From the NCBI GenBank assembly GCA_037951165.1, contig JBBDHG010000015.1, positions 494,501-558,500 of the forward strand: DNA of 64,000 nt, read 5' to 3'. Shown here in pieces: positions 55,091 through 64,000 of the stretch (position 1 is its first letter; each line of letters begins with the position of its first letter). Both the position numbers and the translations under genes were made by a program. Below the pieces are notes generated by a model. That model saw only the letters and a list, made by a program, of their open reading frames with translations, searched no databases and was not told the DNA's origin. Source of the stretch: Lophius americanus. Its lineage: Eukaryota > Chordata > Actinopteri > Lophiiformes > Lophiidae.

Positions 55091-55260
55091 TAGGACTTTA
55101 TGTCGTCTCTTGATGTTGATGAAAATCTTCTCGGGAGTTATTACATTTTGAATTCTCCGGCCTTTTGCTGCTGCTATTTGACTTTTGTTTACTGTAATTA
55201 TGACAAGTCCCTGAGTGAGTTTGAGGCCTCGTACTGACCAAAGGAAATAAAAAAAAAAAC

Positions 55261-55493
55261 AGGAGAGAAGAGGAGAGGAGAGGAGAGGAGAGGAGAGGAG
55301 AGGAGAGGAGAGGAGAGGAGAGGAGATGAGAGGAGAGGAGAGGAGAGGAGAGGAGAGGAGAGGAGAGGAGAGGAGAGGAGAGGAGAGGAGAGGAGAGGAG
55401 AGGAGAGGAGAGGAGAGGAGAAGAGAGGAGAGGAGAGGAGAGGAGAGGAGAGGAGAGGAGAGGAGAGGAGAGGAGAGGAGAGGAGAGGGGGAG
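55261..55493 (+). repeat. (GGAGA)n polypurine tract
   Basis: About 46 pentamer units. The + strand is pure purine apart from a single T at 55327, leaving an uninterrupted 166-base purine run from 55328. Such mirror-like homopurine tracts can form triplex (H-)DNA. A 155-codon Ser/Leu frame on the minus strand is an artefact. Confidence 0.97.
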
Positions 55494-55914
55494 TAGGGTG
55501 AAGTCTGTTGGAGCTGAGTGGGGTGAAGGGAAGGGGGTATGTTTACCTCTGTTCTCTTGGGGCACTGCTTTAGGGGGAGTGTGGGAGGGGGGTGGGGGGG
55601 TTCAGTTGTTCTTTCTCAGGGGGCTGTGGGAGTTTTAGGGAGCACTCTGGGAAGGAGTAGTGGGGGTTAAAAAAAAATCAAATATTTTGTGGAGGTGAGG
55701 GTTGTGTTGTTCTAATCTGCCTTCCTCTCCCAAGGCAAGATTTCAATAAAGCATCATGGAATAAATGTTTGCGGTGGACAAGAAATCCTCGACTGCTAAC
55801 TGTGTGTGTTCACCTCTTCCTCACAAAATCCTGCAATTCCTCCGTCACTATTTACGAGACATTCACACTCGACACAGCCGCTGGTGTACTTTTTCCAATA
55901 TAGGAGTTTGTTAA
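55494..55914. other. No gene seen; G-rich 55500-55680
   Basis: Many G runs on the + strand (GGGAAGGGGG, GGGGTGGGGGGG, GGGGGCTGTGGG) make this another quadruplex-capable stretch beside the purine tract. Confidence 0.45.
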
Positions 55915-56100
55915 AACTCCTATATATACCGCAAGGGTATATCAATGAAAAGCCACCATCCCCTGCATTGTACAAGTAATTCCCCCGATAGAACACGTCT
56001 AATTAACCCGTGAAGTTATTTAAAAAACAGTATTTTTCCTCCAAGGTTGAAAATATGAAGTATTAGACCAAATTATGATTTAAGCAATTATGTGTTTTAC
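55915..56100 (-). repeat. F1, distal-end copy
   Basis: ACCGCAAGGGTATATCAATG, AAAGCCACCATCCCCTGCAT and TGTACAAGTAATTCCCCCGA, then a body that has diverged after AACAGTATTTTTCC. No box can be identified. Confidence 0.72.
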
Positions 56101-56424
56101 CAAAGAACTGTGTTTTTCGTTTAAAAAAAAAGAAGAGCTTACTTTTGTGATTAAAATATGAACAATTGCCTGACTTTGATAATTAAGATTCCAGGCTAAA
56201 AGAGCAGATTTAGCCAATTAAGGATTTATTTTTTACTTTGTGCTGTTTGTAGGAAAAGTTACAACAGTTCATGGAAAAACTCTCTTATCACTGATTCGTA
56301 AACTTCATTTCACTCAATCCAAATGAAATTCATTTAAAAAAAAAAAACTAACAAATTAAAACCAGCCCACACCTCGGATAACCTCCGTAACCCTCCCCAC
56401 AACTCCTCTCCCCTCAAACTCTGC

Positions 56425-56427
<3 letters not shown>

Positions 56428-56455
<28 letters not shown>
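56428..56455 (+). repeat. (CA)n microsatellite
   Basis: Fourteen CA units. Confidence 0.97.
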
Positions 56456-56577
56456 CAAAGGCCCCTGCCAACAAAGAGAGGGGGCAGCAGAGGAGTGAGA
56501 GAGGCAAAGAAAGGGAGAAAAGGGAAAATGAACGCTTGACTAATTCTTGTATTCAAAATCGGTACTCCCTGCCCATG

Positions 56578-56615
56578 TGTGTGTGTGTGTGTATGTGTGT
56601 AAGTGCATGCATGCA

Positions 56616-56650
<35 letters not shown>

Positions 56651-56673
56651 ATGTGTGTAAGTGCACGCATGCA

Positions 56674-56768
<95 letters not shown>
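56578..56768 (+). repeat. Compound (GT)n with duplicated GCATGCATGC module
   Basis: GT runs separated by GTAAGTGCATGCATGCATGC (56600) and GTAAGTGCACGCATGCATGC (56657), then a pure (GT)46 run from 56677 to 56768. The module and its GT run were evidently duplicated together. Confidence 0.97.
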
Positions 56769-56771
<3 letters not shown>

Positions 56772-56952
56772 TGTCAGTTGGATGGAAAGAAAACTGGCAC
56801 ACTCTAACCTTGACATTCTAGCATCATGGGGCGATGAATTAGAATGACCACAATGCACTTGGGAGGGAGGGAGCGTGGAGGAGGGACGAGAGGAGATGAT
56901 GAGAAGGGGCGAGCAAGGTTTAAATGGTGAAGGAGTCGCGAGATCGGTTCAT

Positions 56953-56982
56953 CTGTGTGTGTGTGCGTGTGTGTCTGTGTGG

Positions 56983-57020
<38 letters not shown>

Positions 57021-57111
57021 GTATGTGTGTGTCTGTGTGTGTGTGTGTCTGTGTGTCTGTATGTGTGTGTGTCTGTGTGTCTGTGTGTGTGTGTGTATGT
57101 CTGTGTGTGTG
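56953..57111 (+). repeat. (TG)n/(TCTG)n microsatellite
   Basis: TG units with frequent TC and TA interruptions. It lies 185 bases from the (GT)46 array. Confidence 0.96.
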
Positions 57112-58190
57112 AATCAGCAGCAGCAGGAGGGAACAGGATCGCTGCTCTAAACATCCTGATGGTTATTTAAAGGCCGTGGGGTCTGTGCTGGATGGATGTT
57201 GTTTTCTTTCAATCAGGGATCGGTGTGGGATGCTCTCATAAACACTCTGCTCTGCTGCTTTCAGGGAGGAACACAGGCAGACAGTGTGACTGCGTGGGGC
57301 TTCCTCCGTGTCTGGAGCCGCTGTGAAACTTCTCCAGGCTTCTGACATATACGCTACTTTGTGACTCAAAGGGCTCGACGCTGTAAAACAGATGTAAGAC
57401 TAACATTCTGCTCATTTGGGATTCACCCAGCCTTGAATCCATTCCAGATTTCTTACCTGCAGTATGTCGCCCAAAAAGCACATCCCTCGTCTACGGCCTC
57501 CTACGTTGCGACACGAGATTGCTCGCACGCAGCAGGATAGCTTCTTTTTTTTTTAGCGCTGATGTGAGCCGTGACATTTTTCGGTCGCTCCGCCGCTTGC
57601 CGGCTCATTATTTCTGGTCATGACATCAGCAACGCCTTCGAGCTCCCAAAGCAGGAACTATGTAAGTCGTATTAAAGATGCACTGTTCTCATTAAACTAA
57701 ATGATGTCTTTGAACACCTAATACCGTTTTTAAGAACCCTCTGAGAAAAGCTGCGAGGACTAAACTGTTTAAGATGTTTTTATTACCGTCAGACAAAGAT
57801 GTCTTACATTCCTCCACAGGTACATTCTAGGAGACGATGTGAATTATATTTTTAATATCAGCAGACAGTCTCAAGTATTCAGAATCAGCACAAAGGAGAA
57901 GAAAATATTTTACATATCAGGCCTTCAAGGCAGAGACTGAGCCTCCCTGGGTTGTTTTCTCTTTTTTTTTACCCCCGGAGTGAAATATTCATGCTTGCAC
58001 TTTTAAATGATAAATAATCAATACAGCACACATCACACAGACATGTGCTGCAGCTCAGCTGCCCTTTTGTTTCATATCAAAAGATGCTGAAGAGGCTTTG
58101 GAGGCAAAACATTCAACATTAGAATTCCAGCTCTCAGCGGCTCACGGCTGTTCAGGAGAAAAATGTCTGCGCATTGTTATATTAGAACGC
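57112..58190. other. No supported feature
   Basis: 57163-57481 holds overlapping minus-strand frames of 68-81 codons without domain character. The rest is unique-looking. Confidence 0.4.
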
Positions 58191-58254
58191 ATATATATAT
58201 ATATATATATATATACATACATATATATATACATATATATATGTATGTATGTAT
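58191..58254 (+). repeat. (AT)n/(ATAC)n microsatellite abutting F1
   Basis: AT units, CATACATA, AT units, GTATGTATGTATA. The F1 copy begins at its right edge, as at 34.55 kb. Confidence 0.95.
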
Positions 58255-58575
58255 AAAAGGCCCCACTATTGAGTGAAATGAGACAAATACAAGATAGATC
58301 TCCTTGATTTCATTCATACGCTCCCAATTTGGCTTAAATCGGATCAACAGTTGAGAAATGATAGCTCCCTCTTGTGGTAGAAAAATACAACCAACCATTC
58401 CCAAAGTCAATCCAGTTCTTCCTCGCACTCTGGTCTACGAAAATCTGAGATTTGAAAATGATCCGTGATGTTTTTTGAGTTATCGCATTGACACGAAGAA
58501 TCTGCGGCGGCGTTGATGATGGTTCCATAATATTCCAGAACTTTTGGGAATATTATGACGGATCCAGAATCAAAC
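58252..58575 (-). repeat. F1, - strand, hairpin-side half
   Basis: CCCACTATTGAGTGAAATGA (decayed box 2), ACAAGATAGATCTCCTTGAT, box 1 reduced to AGCTCCCTCTTGTGG (58363), CCCAAAGTCAATCCAGTTCT, GAAAATGATCCGTGATG, GACACGAAGAATCTGCGGCG and GGTTCCATAATATTCC. The end forms an inverted repeat, ATAATATTCC to GGAATATTAT. The distal half is replaced by the AT repeat. Confidence 0.88.
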
Positions 58576-58730
58576 CTTCCCAAAGTCAAAACATAACGAA
58601 AGAAAAGAAATTCTCAACTTCTGGAAGTGCGTAATCTTAATTCCCAGATACTGCATTTGAGTTATTGATCATGCTGAAACGTTTCTGGACAATCGACCTG
58701 ATGCTGCAGAATTCAGCCTTCAACGATTCT

Positions 58731-59500
58731 AAGATAAGATAAGATAAGATAAGATAAGATAAGATAAGATAAGATAAGATAAGATAAGGTAAGATAAGAT
58801 AAGATGAGATAAACTTTTATTAGTCCTACAACGGGGGAAATTGCGGGAATACAGCAGCAAAGAGTTCACAGATCAATATAACAGAATAAAAATGCAAATA
58901 TAAATAAGAATATTAATCTATACTAGGGTATTAAACCATAATATAAATATTATACTGTACATGAAATATTAAACCATAATATAATACCTTTATATATGTT
59001 ATATATGTAATATAACACTATAAAGGAAATAAAATATTAGAATTATTATAACTATTATAGTATAATAAATATTATACTATTATAAATGATGTTAAATGAA
59101 ATTAAATGTGAAGTTTGAAATGTGGACATGTTGAATATTATACTGTCCCATAGTGCGAAGTGCAAGTGAGGCGTGTGTGTGTAGAATCATTTTTTTACTC
59201 TGCACTGAAAGCGGTGTGTGTGTGTGTGTGTGTGTGTGTGTTGACAGTGTCTGTCTGGTTGACACCACCAGTTCCTTGGTCTTACTGGAGGTGGTTCCGC
59301 TGGTACCAGTGCACAAAGTCCTGCGTCAGTCCTCTGTACTCCTTGTCCTCCCCGTCTGTGATGAGACCGACGATTACAGAGTCATCAGAGAAGTTCTGCA
59401 GGAGACACGTGGGTGAGTTGTAGGAGAAGTCAGCAGTGTAGAGGGTGAAGAGGAACGGAGCCGGGACCGGTCCCTCCGGGCCCCCGTACTGCAGACATTC
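58731..59500 (-). mobile_element. 5'-truncated LINE with RT fragment and (TTATC)n tail
   Basis: Read on the minus strand from 59500: PEGPVPAPFLFTLYTADFSY (RT block, canonical G-x-P-Q-G-x-x-x-x-P-F-L-F), then LQNFSDDSVIVGLITDGED, with the catalytic FSDD at 59381-59392, then LTQDFVHWYQRNHLQ, a stop and frameshift, and SKTKELVV. A (CA)n tract at 59213-59241 interrupts it. The 3' end is GGACTAATAAAAGTTTATCT plus about 16 TTATC units (58731-58811 on the + strand). Gly replaces no catalytic residue, but the stop and frameshift inactivate it. Family: fish LINE of the L2/Rex-like type. Confidence 0.82.
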
Positions 59501-59811
59501 TATATTCTATAAACTGTATTAGTATTATATTTTTTTTATATGTCATTTAGTAGTTTTGCATTACCTCACCACGGAGAATTATTGAAGCTGTAAAACAAGA
59601 GTACTTTTATTGATTCATTCCAGATCCTGAGGGCTGCTGGCCCTGTAACATACGGTATGTAGTGTGTGTGTGAAGTATTTCATACACACACATATCTCTG
59701 CTACGCAGATACTGAAGTCATGGCACCCAAAGGTTACCCATAGAGTCAGAGAGGGGAGGTCTCCTCTGACGACATGGGTGCTCCATTATTCCCACCATCT
59801 TTCCAATCGTC
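59501..59811. other. No supported feature
   Basis: Short CACACACA at 59684-59692 only. Confidence 0.4.
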
Positions 59812-59992
59812 ATGACAAGCACACACATGCACACACACATACAACCACACATGCACGGAGACATGAAAACGCACATGCACACACATACATACACAGACGC
59901 ACACACATGCAAACACAGGCACACATACACACACACAGGCACACATACACACACACAGGCACACACAGATGCACACACACACACACACATGA
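59812..59992 (+). repeat. CA-rich compound satellite
   Basis: ACACACAT, GCACACAC and CAGGCACA words recur. CACACACAGGCACACATA repeats three times near 59925-59965. Confidence 0.93.
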
Positions 59993-60618
59993 TAAATCTC
60001 CTAGGACCATGAAAGGAAGGAAGTGGGTATGACTCCCTATGAGTTTCGTTGTGAGCTCTCTGCTCATGACGGCTGCTGCAGAGAAACTCATGTTTGACTC
60101 TTGACTCCAGCAGGTTACCTGCTAGATGGACCTGCAAGATTGTTGAAATCTAGAGGAATTTATTATAGCGGATGGAAAATAACAGGAAGAGCTCACAGGA
60201 TGGGTTGTGGGAAATGGGGCTGGTGAACGTGCAGACTCACATTGCCTCCATCGGAGCAGCAGCCTCCTCCGCTCCTTTCTCCTCCTGATCGACCAGAACT
60301 ATTGATGCACCGCGTGTCGGAAGGCTGACTCAATAAACAAGGGGAAATGCTTTTTGAGGGGAGAGTGACTGAACAAAAGCTTGTGCCCATATGCCTTCGG
60401 TCTTTCCGTTCAAATCTTCACCTGCTGGTGTGTTTTTGTGCAGTTTGCATGCACTCACGTGTCGACCCACACATTTCTTCCTCTCTCTCTCTCCCTCTGA
60501 ATTGAATCTTTCTCTTTCCCCTTCTTTCTCTCGTCCCCTCTGTCCTCTCTGCAGACTTGCAGGGCTGACTCGTTAATGTTTAATGCTCACTCAGGAAGCA
60601 GACCCACTTAGTTGGGCT
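59993..60618. other. No supported gene
   Basis: 60475-60550 is CT-rich. No coding frame with recognisable character. Confidence 0.4.
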
Positions 60619-60647
60619 CGCGCGCGCACGCACGCACCCACACACAC
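60619..60647 (+). repeat. (CG)n-(CACG)n-(CA)n alternating tract
   Basis: CGCGCGCACGCACGCACC followed by CA units: strictly alternating purine-pyrimidine apart from one CCC, so a Z-DNA candidate. Confidence 0.88.
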
Positions 60648-61242
60648 TCTCCTACTATATCCCCCTAGCGACGCCATCCTCATTACCAGCCTGAGATTTG
60701 ACCTTACACCCCTCGACCAGATGGTTGATGTTTTCATTCTGGAGGGAGATGGAATGAACCAGGAGGCACCAGAGGACGGGGAGAGGAGGACAAGTGTGTT
60801 TGAGGATGATGGGGATGTTTGTGTACCAGTGGGGGAGGGGGGGTCAAGTAGAACGATTGCTGAATCAGGGATGGTCATTATATATTTATATTCCGTGTAA
60901 AGACCTTCCCAGGATGCCAAACTGATACTCTGAATATCCTGACCAAAACAGAGGGAGGAAACTGCTTGATCATCAGGATAGTTTTCTGACTCCCTAGAAG
61001 TGTAAACAAGGAATTCTTGGATTACTAACTCCTGGAGTCGGACCAGTATAAACGCCCCTTACAGGAACTAATTTCCCCCACTGGTCTTTGGACTTTGCTG
61101 ACTGCAGAAACGGAGACAAAGTCCAGATCAGGCTGCAGATCTTTGCCACTTTGCACATCAAAAGGTTCCACAAATCACACAGCATGAAGGAAAAGCAACG
61201 TCCGTTGAGACTAAGCAGGCTTCCACGTGTGAGAGGTGGCAT
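60648..61242. other. No supported gene
   Basis: Frames of about 105 codons overlap on both strands at 60583-60920. The acidic plus-strand frame (GEGGSSRTIAESG) has no domain that I recognise. Confidence 0.4.
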
Positions 61243-61342
61243 TGTGTGTGCGTGCGTGTGTGTGCGCCTGTGCGCGTGTGTGTGCGCCTGTGCGCGTGTG
61301 TGTGGGTGTGCGTGCGCCTGTGCGCGTGTGTGTGTGTGTGTG
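61243..61342 (+). repeat. (TG)n/(CG)n with a 20-bp tandem unit
   Basis: TGTGCGCCTGTGCGCGTGTG occurs twice in direct succession (61261-61300) and a third, altered time at 61311-61330. Confidence 0.93.
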
Positions 61343-62288
61343 AGTTGTGAGAAAGAGATTAAGAGAGTGAGTGAAAGCAGAGATTTCTCAGGTCTGGTTG
61401 CACTTGATCACGTGTTCATGTACAGCTATCAGCATGCCAACGGCACCCTCAGGTGGTGATGGCTCCAACACCACCCATGATTCTGCTGCTCTAAGTTGGT
61501 ACAGAGGCCAATACCGTTCATGGTCACGAAATAATTGGAGCAATAAGTCTCACTTCCCCCAGCTTTATGGGGAAAATGAAATAAATAAAGACGGGTAGAC
61601 GGCTCCATGAATCATGATAGACTGGAGAAGTCGTGGTTTTCGTCTCCAGGACTCCATACATACTCTATTATACAACCCTCCTTTCTTGGATTAAGAACGA
61701 ACATACAAGCATGAAACAAAACATGCACTCATATAGAGAAAGGTGGAGGAAACAGGTTAGGAGAGGGTCTCTTCTCAGAAGGAGTGGGTCTATAAACCCA
61801 AAGCGGGTGGCATGTAAAGATATTTCTCTCTAACGGCAGCAGGAGTGTGGACAGCACCACGGCGCCAAGTCGCCTCCGTAACAGAGGTGACAGCCTTCCA
61901 GAGAGATGCTGACAACGACACTCCATGTGTTTAGCTCGCCATCTGTCCCTCTACCTCCCCCATAGACCCCTCACCCGCCATTTCTACCACTTTACCCCCC
62001 CCCCATCCTCATACCGTCCCATCTGGGGTCATGTACCTCAAGCCCGACGAGAGAACGATGGAGCAATGGAGACAGCAGAAAGATTAGCTTTTTCCTTTCC
62101 CAGCCTTGCACTACACCTGTGTCTCATTTTATCCCGGCGACCAGACGAGTCAGAGGCCGCGGCCTGAGAGTCTGATGGTGTCATGACTCAGCGGGATCCG
62201 GAGGAAAAAGGCTTGAGCTCGGCTTGTATTAGAGCACGACCACAACTTTTGTTAAGTATGAGAGGAACGCTGACATCATCCGGTTCGA
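61343..62288. other. No supported feature
   Basis: Unique-looking. A C9 run near 61996-62004. Confidence 0.4.
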
Positions 62289-62342
62289 GTGTGTGTGTGT
62301 GCGTGCGTGCGTGTGCGTGCGTGTGTGTGCGAGTGTGTGTGT
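62289..62342 (+). repeat. (TG)n/(CGTG)n microsatellite
   Basis: GTGTGT then GCGTGCGTGCGTGTGCGTGC. Confidence 0.94.
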
Positions 62343-62605
62343 CGTCCTTTTTCTTTAATCAGAGAGTGAGTGGAGCAGAACAGAGTCTGAATCAGGGGCC
62401 TTTCCTGCCGCTCTGTCTGACTGTAGGCTGGCACTGCTGCCTCCTAAATACCCTCCTATAACCAGCTCCGCATGTTTCTCTGTCTCTACACGGAGGATGG
62501 ATTACTGCAAGTATCTTTTCATCTCGCCGTAATCTTCTCCTCTCGGATTACCTCCAGAGGACCACCTGAATTCAGACGTATAAAGTCTGGATAAAAAAAA
62601 GAAGA

Positions 62606-62608
<3 letters not shown>

Positions 62609-62643
<35 letters not shown>
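62609..62643 (+). repeat. (CA)n microsatellite
   Basis: About 17 CA units after an A-rich stretch. Confidence 0.97.
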
Positions 62644-62651
<8 letters not shown>

Positions 62652-62999
62652 TGCAGAGTAAAAAAAGTGATTCTACCGTGACCCTGATTTCACACAGGAG
62701 GGGAGAAAAGGAGAAAAGAAGTCCATTTAAGCTTCTTTCTCCTTTACTCCTTCTTTATTTCATCAACTTAACTTTTATTTTATTTATTTATTTTTAAATC
62801 TTCGTCTTTCTTTATTTGTAAGTGTAGAAAATTAATTTAAAAACTGTAAAAGCACCTCCACTGATTTACCAACAGATACCGATTCTGTTATGTTCGATCA
62901 GCAGTAGCAGCCAAAGTGCAGATTCTCAGAACACAGAGAGTCGGTAGAAGGTTTAACAAAGACTTAAGTCCATAAGTTTTTTTAGAACCAAGAGTCTGA

Positions 63000-63735
63000 A
63001 GGACGGGTAACCTGATTTATACAGAACAGATCAACAACAGGGCAATTCAAAGTGGTCCACAACAAACAATCCAGAACATTGTGACAAAAGTTCAAAAGAA
63101 GATTAAGACACGGTTAAAATAAAAGTTACAAAAACTTCAAGAAAGATTCAGAAACTTACAAATAGTTTTAAAACATTAAGAAAGATTCTGGAATTTAAAA
63201 ACAAGCTAAAACATAAAATCTAGAATAAAGGATAATCAACAGACCAAGCACTTTGACCTATGACATCATTTAGGGTTTTTTTTCTAGACAGTGCTCTAGA
63301 GGAAAGACAGAAAGAAGAATCATTTGAAAATGAAACAAAAGGTAAAAAAAGAAAGTTTTTTAAAAGAACTTCGAGTTTGGAGCGGTCCTGCAGTTTTCTG
63401 GGAGCTTGTTCCAAATATTTGGTGCATAAAAAACTGAACGCTGCTTCTCCATGTTTAGTTCTGAGTGTGGGGACACTGAGCAGAACCGATCCAGACGACC
63501 TGAGAGGTCTGGATGGTTCAGAACGTAGCAGAAGATCGGAGATGTTTTTTGGTGCAAAACTGTTTAGGGCTTTGTAGACCTGCAGCAGGATTTTGGAATC
63601 CATTCTCTGAGGGACAAGAAGCCGTCGTTCGTGTGTCGTCTGCGTGGTCGTGCTGAAGGACAGAAGAAGTTGGTCAGGGTGAATCAAGCAGCAGGATAAA
63701 AAAAACTCACAGAACCAGGATTCAAGGTCAGACAT
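63000..63735 (-). mobile_element. L2-like LINE 3' end with ORF2 C-terminus
   Basis: The minus-strand frame from 63735 reads LLQVYKALNSFAPKNISDLL, then SEPSRPLRSSGSVLLSVPTL and RTKHGEAAFSF. A neighbouring frame resumes with FYAPNIWNKLPENCRTAP, so a frameshift lies near 63440. This is the conserved C-terminus of L2-like ORF2 after the RT. The 3' region holds the complement of GGGCAATTCAAAGTGGTCC and AAGAAGATTAAGACACGGTT. It is the same family as 20.76-21.14 kb. The 171-codon frame is not a host gene. Confidence 0.85.
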
Positions 63736-64000
63736 GTTACCGCTGAATGTAACGGATGACTGGACGACTACTGAGAGGAAAACCTGTGATTATATTCTGT
63801 GGAACCGGGTGCAGCTGATGACTAAAGGTGATGTAAGGAGAAGGAGGCGGGAACAATCTGGATGGTGATCTGGACAGCCACGCCCTGGAGACACACCTAC
63901 AGACACACTCACAGACAGGAGGGAGGGACAGACAGGAACGTGGGGGGAAAAGGGAAGAACAGAGGAAACGTAAGGGAGGAAACTGCCAATCCTCCCAGAT
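63736..64000. other. Possible dispersed repeat at window end
   Basis: GGGTGCAGCTGATGACTAAA and ACAGACAGGAGGGAGGGACA resemble fish repeat words also hinted at 27.2 and 37.7 kb. No gene seen. Confidence 0.3.

Noticed and set aside
55098..55565. 155-codon minus-strand frame with SSPLL repeats
   Set aside because: Translation of the (GGAGA)n purine tract.
58731..58811. Regular array resembling a CRISPR
   Set aside because: It is a 5-bp tandem microsatellite at a LINE tail, with no spacers.
60583..60920. Acidic 105-codon frame and 109-codon antisense frame
   Set aside because: Overlapping frames on both strands, no recognisable domain, no supporting splice structure.
63220..63735. 171-codon frame that could be taken for a gene
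   Set aside because: Its residues are the L2-like LINE ORF2 C-terminus, frameshifted and truncated.
1..64000. tRNA genes or tRNA-derived SINEs
   Set aside because: No B-box (GGTTCGANNCC) with a matching A-box was found by eye on either strand; GGGATTCGATCAC at 34318 belongs to a dispersed repeat.
1..64000. Endogenous retrovirus
   Set aside because: No LTR pair, primer-binding site, or gag, protease or envelope-like frame was seen; all RT matches are of LINE type.

Overview
This window looks like teleost fish nuclear DNA, most likely a percomorph, and it appears to be non-coding throughout. The evidence is its repeat content. There are L2/CR1-like LINE 3' ends of the kind fish genomes carry in thousands, a LINE reverse-transcriptase block ending in a TTATC-type tail, a Tc1/mariner remnant, the fish 'gctggagcctatcccagctg' dispersed repeat, and very dense (CA)n/(GT)n microsatellites. 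I found no exon chain, tRNA, rRNA or CRISPR array that I can support. The long open frames all lie in simple-sequence arrays or dead retroelements. I cannot exclude small exons or lncRNA exons inside the unannotated stretches.

Layout. 0-13 kb: L2-like RT scrap, a (TTCA)n array, and many copies of a dispersed repeat I call F1. 13-24 kb: no F1. This interval holds a Tc1 remnant, three of the window's four copies of a mosaic repeat containing a LINE RT motif, an L2-like 3' end, and two non-repetitive blocks that look like conserved non-coding elements. 24-42 kb: F1 again, mostly in + orientation, with AT and CA microsatellites and a run of 39 G. 42-59 kb: F1 in - orientation, LINE pieces, a 38-unit 20-bp minisatellite (45.2-45.9 kb), a 600-bp TG-rich satellite (51.5-52.1 kb) and a (GGAGA)n purine tract (55.3-55.5 kb). 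59-64 kb: a LINE RT fragment, CA/GT tracts and an L2-like 3' end.

The most interesting signal is F1: about 20 diverged copies covering roughly 7.6 kb (about 12 % of the window), in both orientations. A full copy has a hairpin-like end, a conserved block around GAAGAACTGGATTGATTTTG, one or more CACTAGGGGG(A/C)GC boxes, and a distal block around GCAGGGGATTGGGGGCTTTT. The boxes match the core of the vertebrate CTCF motif. The same reading frame reappears between the conserved block and the second box in many copies. F1 reads like a non-autonomous mobile element that may scatter CTCF-type sites. That is inference: no database search or binding data were available. F1 coordinates are my alignment by eye and may be off by tens of bases.
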